Assembly: GCF_001975665.1 (NCBI RefSeq) | Contig: NZ_CP019419.1 | Coordinates: forward strand, 3,455,501-3,519,500 | DNA length: 64,000 bases | From: Polaribacter reichenbachii | GTDB lineage: Bacteria; Bacteroidota; Bacteroidia; Flavobacteriales; Flavobacteriaceae | Direction of reading: 5' to 3' | In this document: positions 62,228 to 64,000 of the stretch, piece by piece | How positions within the stretch are numbered: the stretch's first letter is position 1 | Layout of the letters: every line of letters begins with the position of its first letter | The notes under the pieces: model-generated | What the model saw: only the letters and a program-made list of their open reading frames with translations | The model's database searches: none | What the model was told of the DNA's origin: nothing | Translations under genes and position numbers: made by a program

Positions 62228-62344
62228 TTACAGTAGTGTTTTTTAAATTATCTCATTTGATTTTTTTATTAACTTTTTCGACAACAATATTTTTCTAAAA
62301 AGTTTTAATACATTTGTTAAGAACTTAATATATAGCCCCAACGT

Positions 62345-62995
62345 ATGAAACAAATTATTATTTTTTTACTTTTAATAATAGTAGCAATTATTGGCTATGG
62401 AAAATATAGTCAGTATAAAAGATACAACTCGCCTGAAGTTAATTATGTAAGCGATAAAAAAATTGATAAAACGTATCATAATAAGGAGCTTTTATATAAT
62501 TATTACGCAGCTATTGAAGAGCTAGACAGCTATGTTATGTTACAATGGTCTGCAAATAATATTGATGTTAGAACACCTGAAGATGATAATGAAGAAACTA
62601 AATCTGCCGTAAAAAATTATGCTAAAAAATTAGCTAAAGTTAATTATTATGAAGCTATACTTACGAATTCTACTAAATTAAAAGAGCAAGGATTATCGAA
62701 TAAAGAAATTAAATTTTTAGAAGAAAAAGGAATTGATTTAGATTCTTACACTAAAAAAATAAAGAATTCTAAAATTAAAAGTCTTTATAACTCAAATTTA
62801 AAATTATACAATGGTTCTAAAAATGCTATAATTTACGAAGTACAAAAAGAATTGAATAAAAAAGGACATAAAATTCAAATTGATGGTGTTTACAGAATCG
62901 AAACATTAAATGCAATCAAAAAATTTGAAGAAGAAAATAACCTTTTGGCTGATGGTTTATTAGACGAATTGACAATTGAATTAATGTTTCAATAA
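62345..62995 (+). CDS. Peptidoglycan-binding domain protein with N-terminal membrane anchor
   Basis: 216 residues. Residues 4-19 (IIIFLLLIIVAIIGYG) are a membrane anchor or signal. A lysine-rich helical middle (about 50-160) is followed by a C-terminal PG_binding_1 domain (EVQKELNKKGHKIQIDGVYRIETLNAIKKFEEENNLLADGLLDELTI). It probably tethers something to the cell wall in the periplasm; no catalytic domain is present. It is divergent from tamB with a 143-bp gap and convergent with menE (3 bp). A link to envelope assembly is suggested by position only. Confidence 0.75.
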   Translation: MKQIIIFLLLIIVAIIGYGKYSQYKRYNSPEVNYVSDKKIDKTYHNKELLYNYYAAIEELDSYVMLQWSANNIDVRTPEDDNEETKSAVKNYAKKLAKVNYYEAILTNSTKLKEQGLSNKEIKFLEEKGIDLDSYTKKIKNSKIKSLYNSNLKLYNGSKNAIIYEVQKELNKKGHKIQIDGVYRIETLNAIKKFEEENNLLADGLLDELTIELMFQ

Positions 62996-62998
62996 ATT

Positions 62999-64000
62999 TT
63001 AATTTGATACAATTTGTTGAATTGTTCGTTTTCTTTGAATTTTACCTGTTTCTGTTTCTTTAAAATTATCGATAAAATAAATTTCTTTTGGTTTTTCAAA
63101 TTTTGAAAGTGAGCTATTTTTTAAACTAATTTCTTGCTTATTTCCTTCAATAATTAGAACTAATTTTTCACCTAAAATTTCATCATAAATACCAGTTACA
63201 AAAAAACGATTTGTAATTATTTTAGATAACTTTTCTTCTATTTTCTCTAGATGTAATTTTACGCCACCAGAATTAATTACATTATCAAAACGGCCTAACC
63301 AATTAAAATGTTTATCAGAAATTAGCTGAACAACATCATTCGTAAAAATAATTTCTTCGGATACTTTTGGTGCTTCAATTACCAAACAATTACGTTCATC
63401 CCTATAAATAGTTACGTTTGGTAAAGTTTCGTAATATAGGTTTTCTACTAAATTAGAATTCTGATTTGAAAAATTATTTAGCTTTTTAACAGCAATATGA
63501 GTTATAGTTTCTGTCATTCCGTAAGTTGCAAAAATCTTTGTATTTAAAGCTTGTAATTTGGTTTGCAATGTGTTTGATACTACTCCACCACCAACAATTA
63601 ATTGTTTTATTAAATTTAATTTAGAAAGCGAATTTTCTACCTGTAAAGGTACCATTGCAGAAAAATCATATTCTTTACTGATTTTTTCTAATGGATTTGA
63701 AGTTGATTCTATAACATCTAAATGCCAACCTAAAGTAATGCCTCTTATCAGCATCATTTTACCAGCTATATAAACTATTGGTAAACATAAAAGTGCTTTT
63801 GTGTATTGGGGTAAATTAAAATAATTCCCTGTTGCTTTTGCAGAATTTACCATCAACTCTTTTTTTAGCTGAATTGATTTAGGAGTACCTGTAGAACCCG
63901 AAGTTTTTACAATAATTACTTTTTCATCAGAAAACCAGTTTTGTAAAAACAAATGTATATCATCAGAAACACTTTTAGAAAAGCTCAAAATTTCATCTAC
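62999..64000 (-). CDS. menE: O-succinylbenzoate-CoA ligase-like enzyme, MenE (5' end outside window)
   Basis: The open frame enters at 64000 and ends at 62999 (333 codons visible), so the start lies outside the window. The ANL-superfamily P-loop is KTSGSTGTPKSI, followed by ATYGMTETITHIA (adenylate motif) and the hinge WLGRFDNVINSGGVKLHLEKIEEKL, with the catalytic lysine near TGKIQRKR. Size and motifs fit MenE, which activates o-succinylbenzoate in menaquinone synthesis in the cytosol. Menaquinone is the usual quinone in this phylum and would feed the cbb3 branch encoded nearby. A general acyl-CoA ligase cannot be excluded. Confidence 0.85.
   Translation of the reverse strand, partial: VDEILSFSKSVSDDIHLFLQNWFSDEKVIIVKTSGSTGTPKSIQLKKELMVNSAKATGNYFNLPQYTKALLCLPIVYIAGKMMLIRGITLGWHLDVIESTSNPLEKISKEYDFSAMVPLQVENSLSKLNLIKQLIVGGGVVSNTLQTKLQALNTKIFATYGMTETITHIAVKKLNNFSNQNSNLVENLYYETLPNVTIYRDERNCLVIEAPKVSEEIIFTNDVVQLISDKHFNWLGRFDNVINSGGVKLHLEKIEEKLSKIITNRFFVTGIYDEILGEKLVLIIEGNKQEISLKNSSLSKFEKPKEIYFIDNFKETETGKIQRKRTIQQIVSN

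Noticed and set aside
57178..62298. Several plus-strand frames across tamA/tamB
   Set aside because: They are antisense to a continuous, recognisable TamB frame and show no domain.
62999..63986. Complete menE starting at the TTG near 63988
   Set aside because: The frame is open through to the window edge and the expected N-terminal residues of the family lie upstream, so it is treated as 5'-incomplete.

Overview
The window looks like a chromosomal segment of a low-GC marine-type member of the Flavobacteriaceae (Bacteroidota), perhaps Polaribacter, Tenacibaculum or a relative. The genus is an inference from gene content only. Supporting signs are AT-rich DNA, promoters of the Bacteroidota type (TTG, about 19-20 bp, TAnnTTTG), a fused CcoN-CcoO oxidase subunit, a TamA/TamB pair, a DUF6266 gene and flavobacterial intergenic repeats. 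Most genes lie on the minus strand. Several start at TTG or GTG.

Layout. 1-2.5 kb: two secreted proteins of unknown function, the first cut by the window edge. 2.5-5.9 kb: a repeat-bearing gap, a Crp/Fnr-type regulator with a DoxX-like protein, and a divergent LysR/MdaB pair. 6-12.5 kb: the accessory region. It holds a single-polypeptide restriction-modification-specificity enzyme with an XRE controller and a 70-aa protein, all between two direct repeats. Next come dispersed hairpin repeats, a 19-unit decamer array abutting a promoter, and a truncated DUF6266 gene. 12.5-16.2 kb: a KefF/KefC-like K+/H+ antiporter operon with a metallo-hydrolase. 16.4-22.8 kb: an RND efflux operon led by a GbsR/MarR-type regulator. 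22.9-38 kb: oxidoreductases and regulators (SDR, 2OG-Fe(II) oxygenase, nitroreductase with divergent HxlR, three AraC-type regulators, DJ-1/PfpI), a YbbA/YbbP exporter with divergent TesA-like esterase, an MsrQ-like haem protein, a methyltransferase and a double SnoaL lipoprotein.

38.7-54.9 kb is a coherent respiration block. A haem NO-binding protein sits in an operon with two response regulators and a PAS-GAF histidine kinase. Upstream lies the cbb3 oxidase operon (ccoS-ccoNO-ccoQ-ccoP-ccoG-fixH-TauE-like), and beyond it ccoI-deoC-deoD-hemN. A divergent Crp/Fnr regulator closes the block. FNR-like boxes with identical spacing to the -7 element precede ccoS and ccoI, so this regulator plausibly controls oxidase structural genes, copper delivery and haem synthesis together.

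54.9-64 kb: TamA and TamB of the outer-membrane assembly system, a peptidoglycan-binding protein, and the 3' part of menE (menaquinone synthesis).

No rRNA, tRNA, CRISPR array or intact transposase was seen. The most unusual feature is the decamer array at 11321-11510: exactly 19 units of 10 bp ending 1 bp before a canonical promoter for the DUF6266 gene. A diverged second array lies about 0.7 kb away after another copy of the same hairpin repeat.
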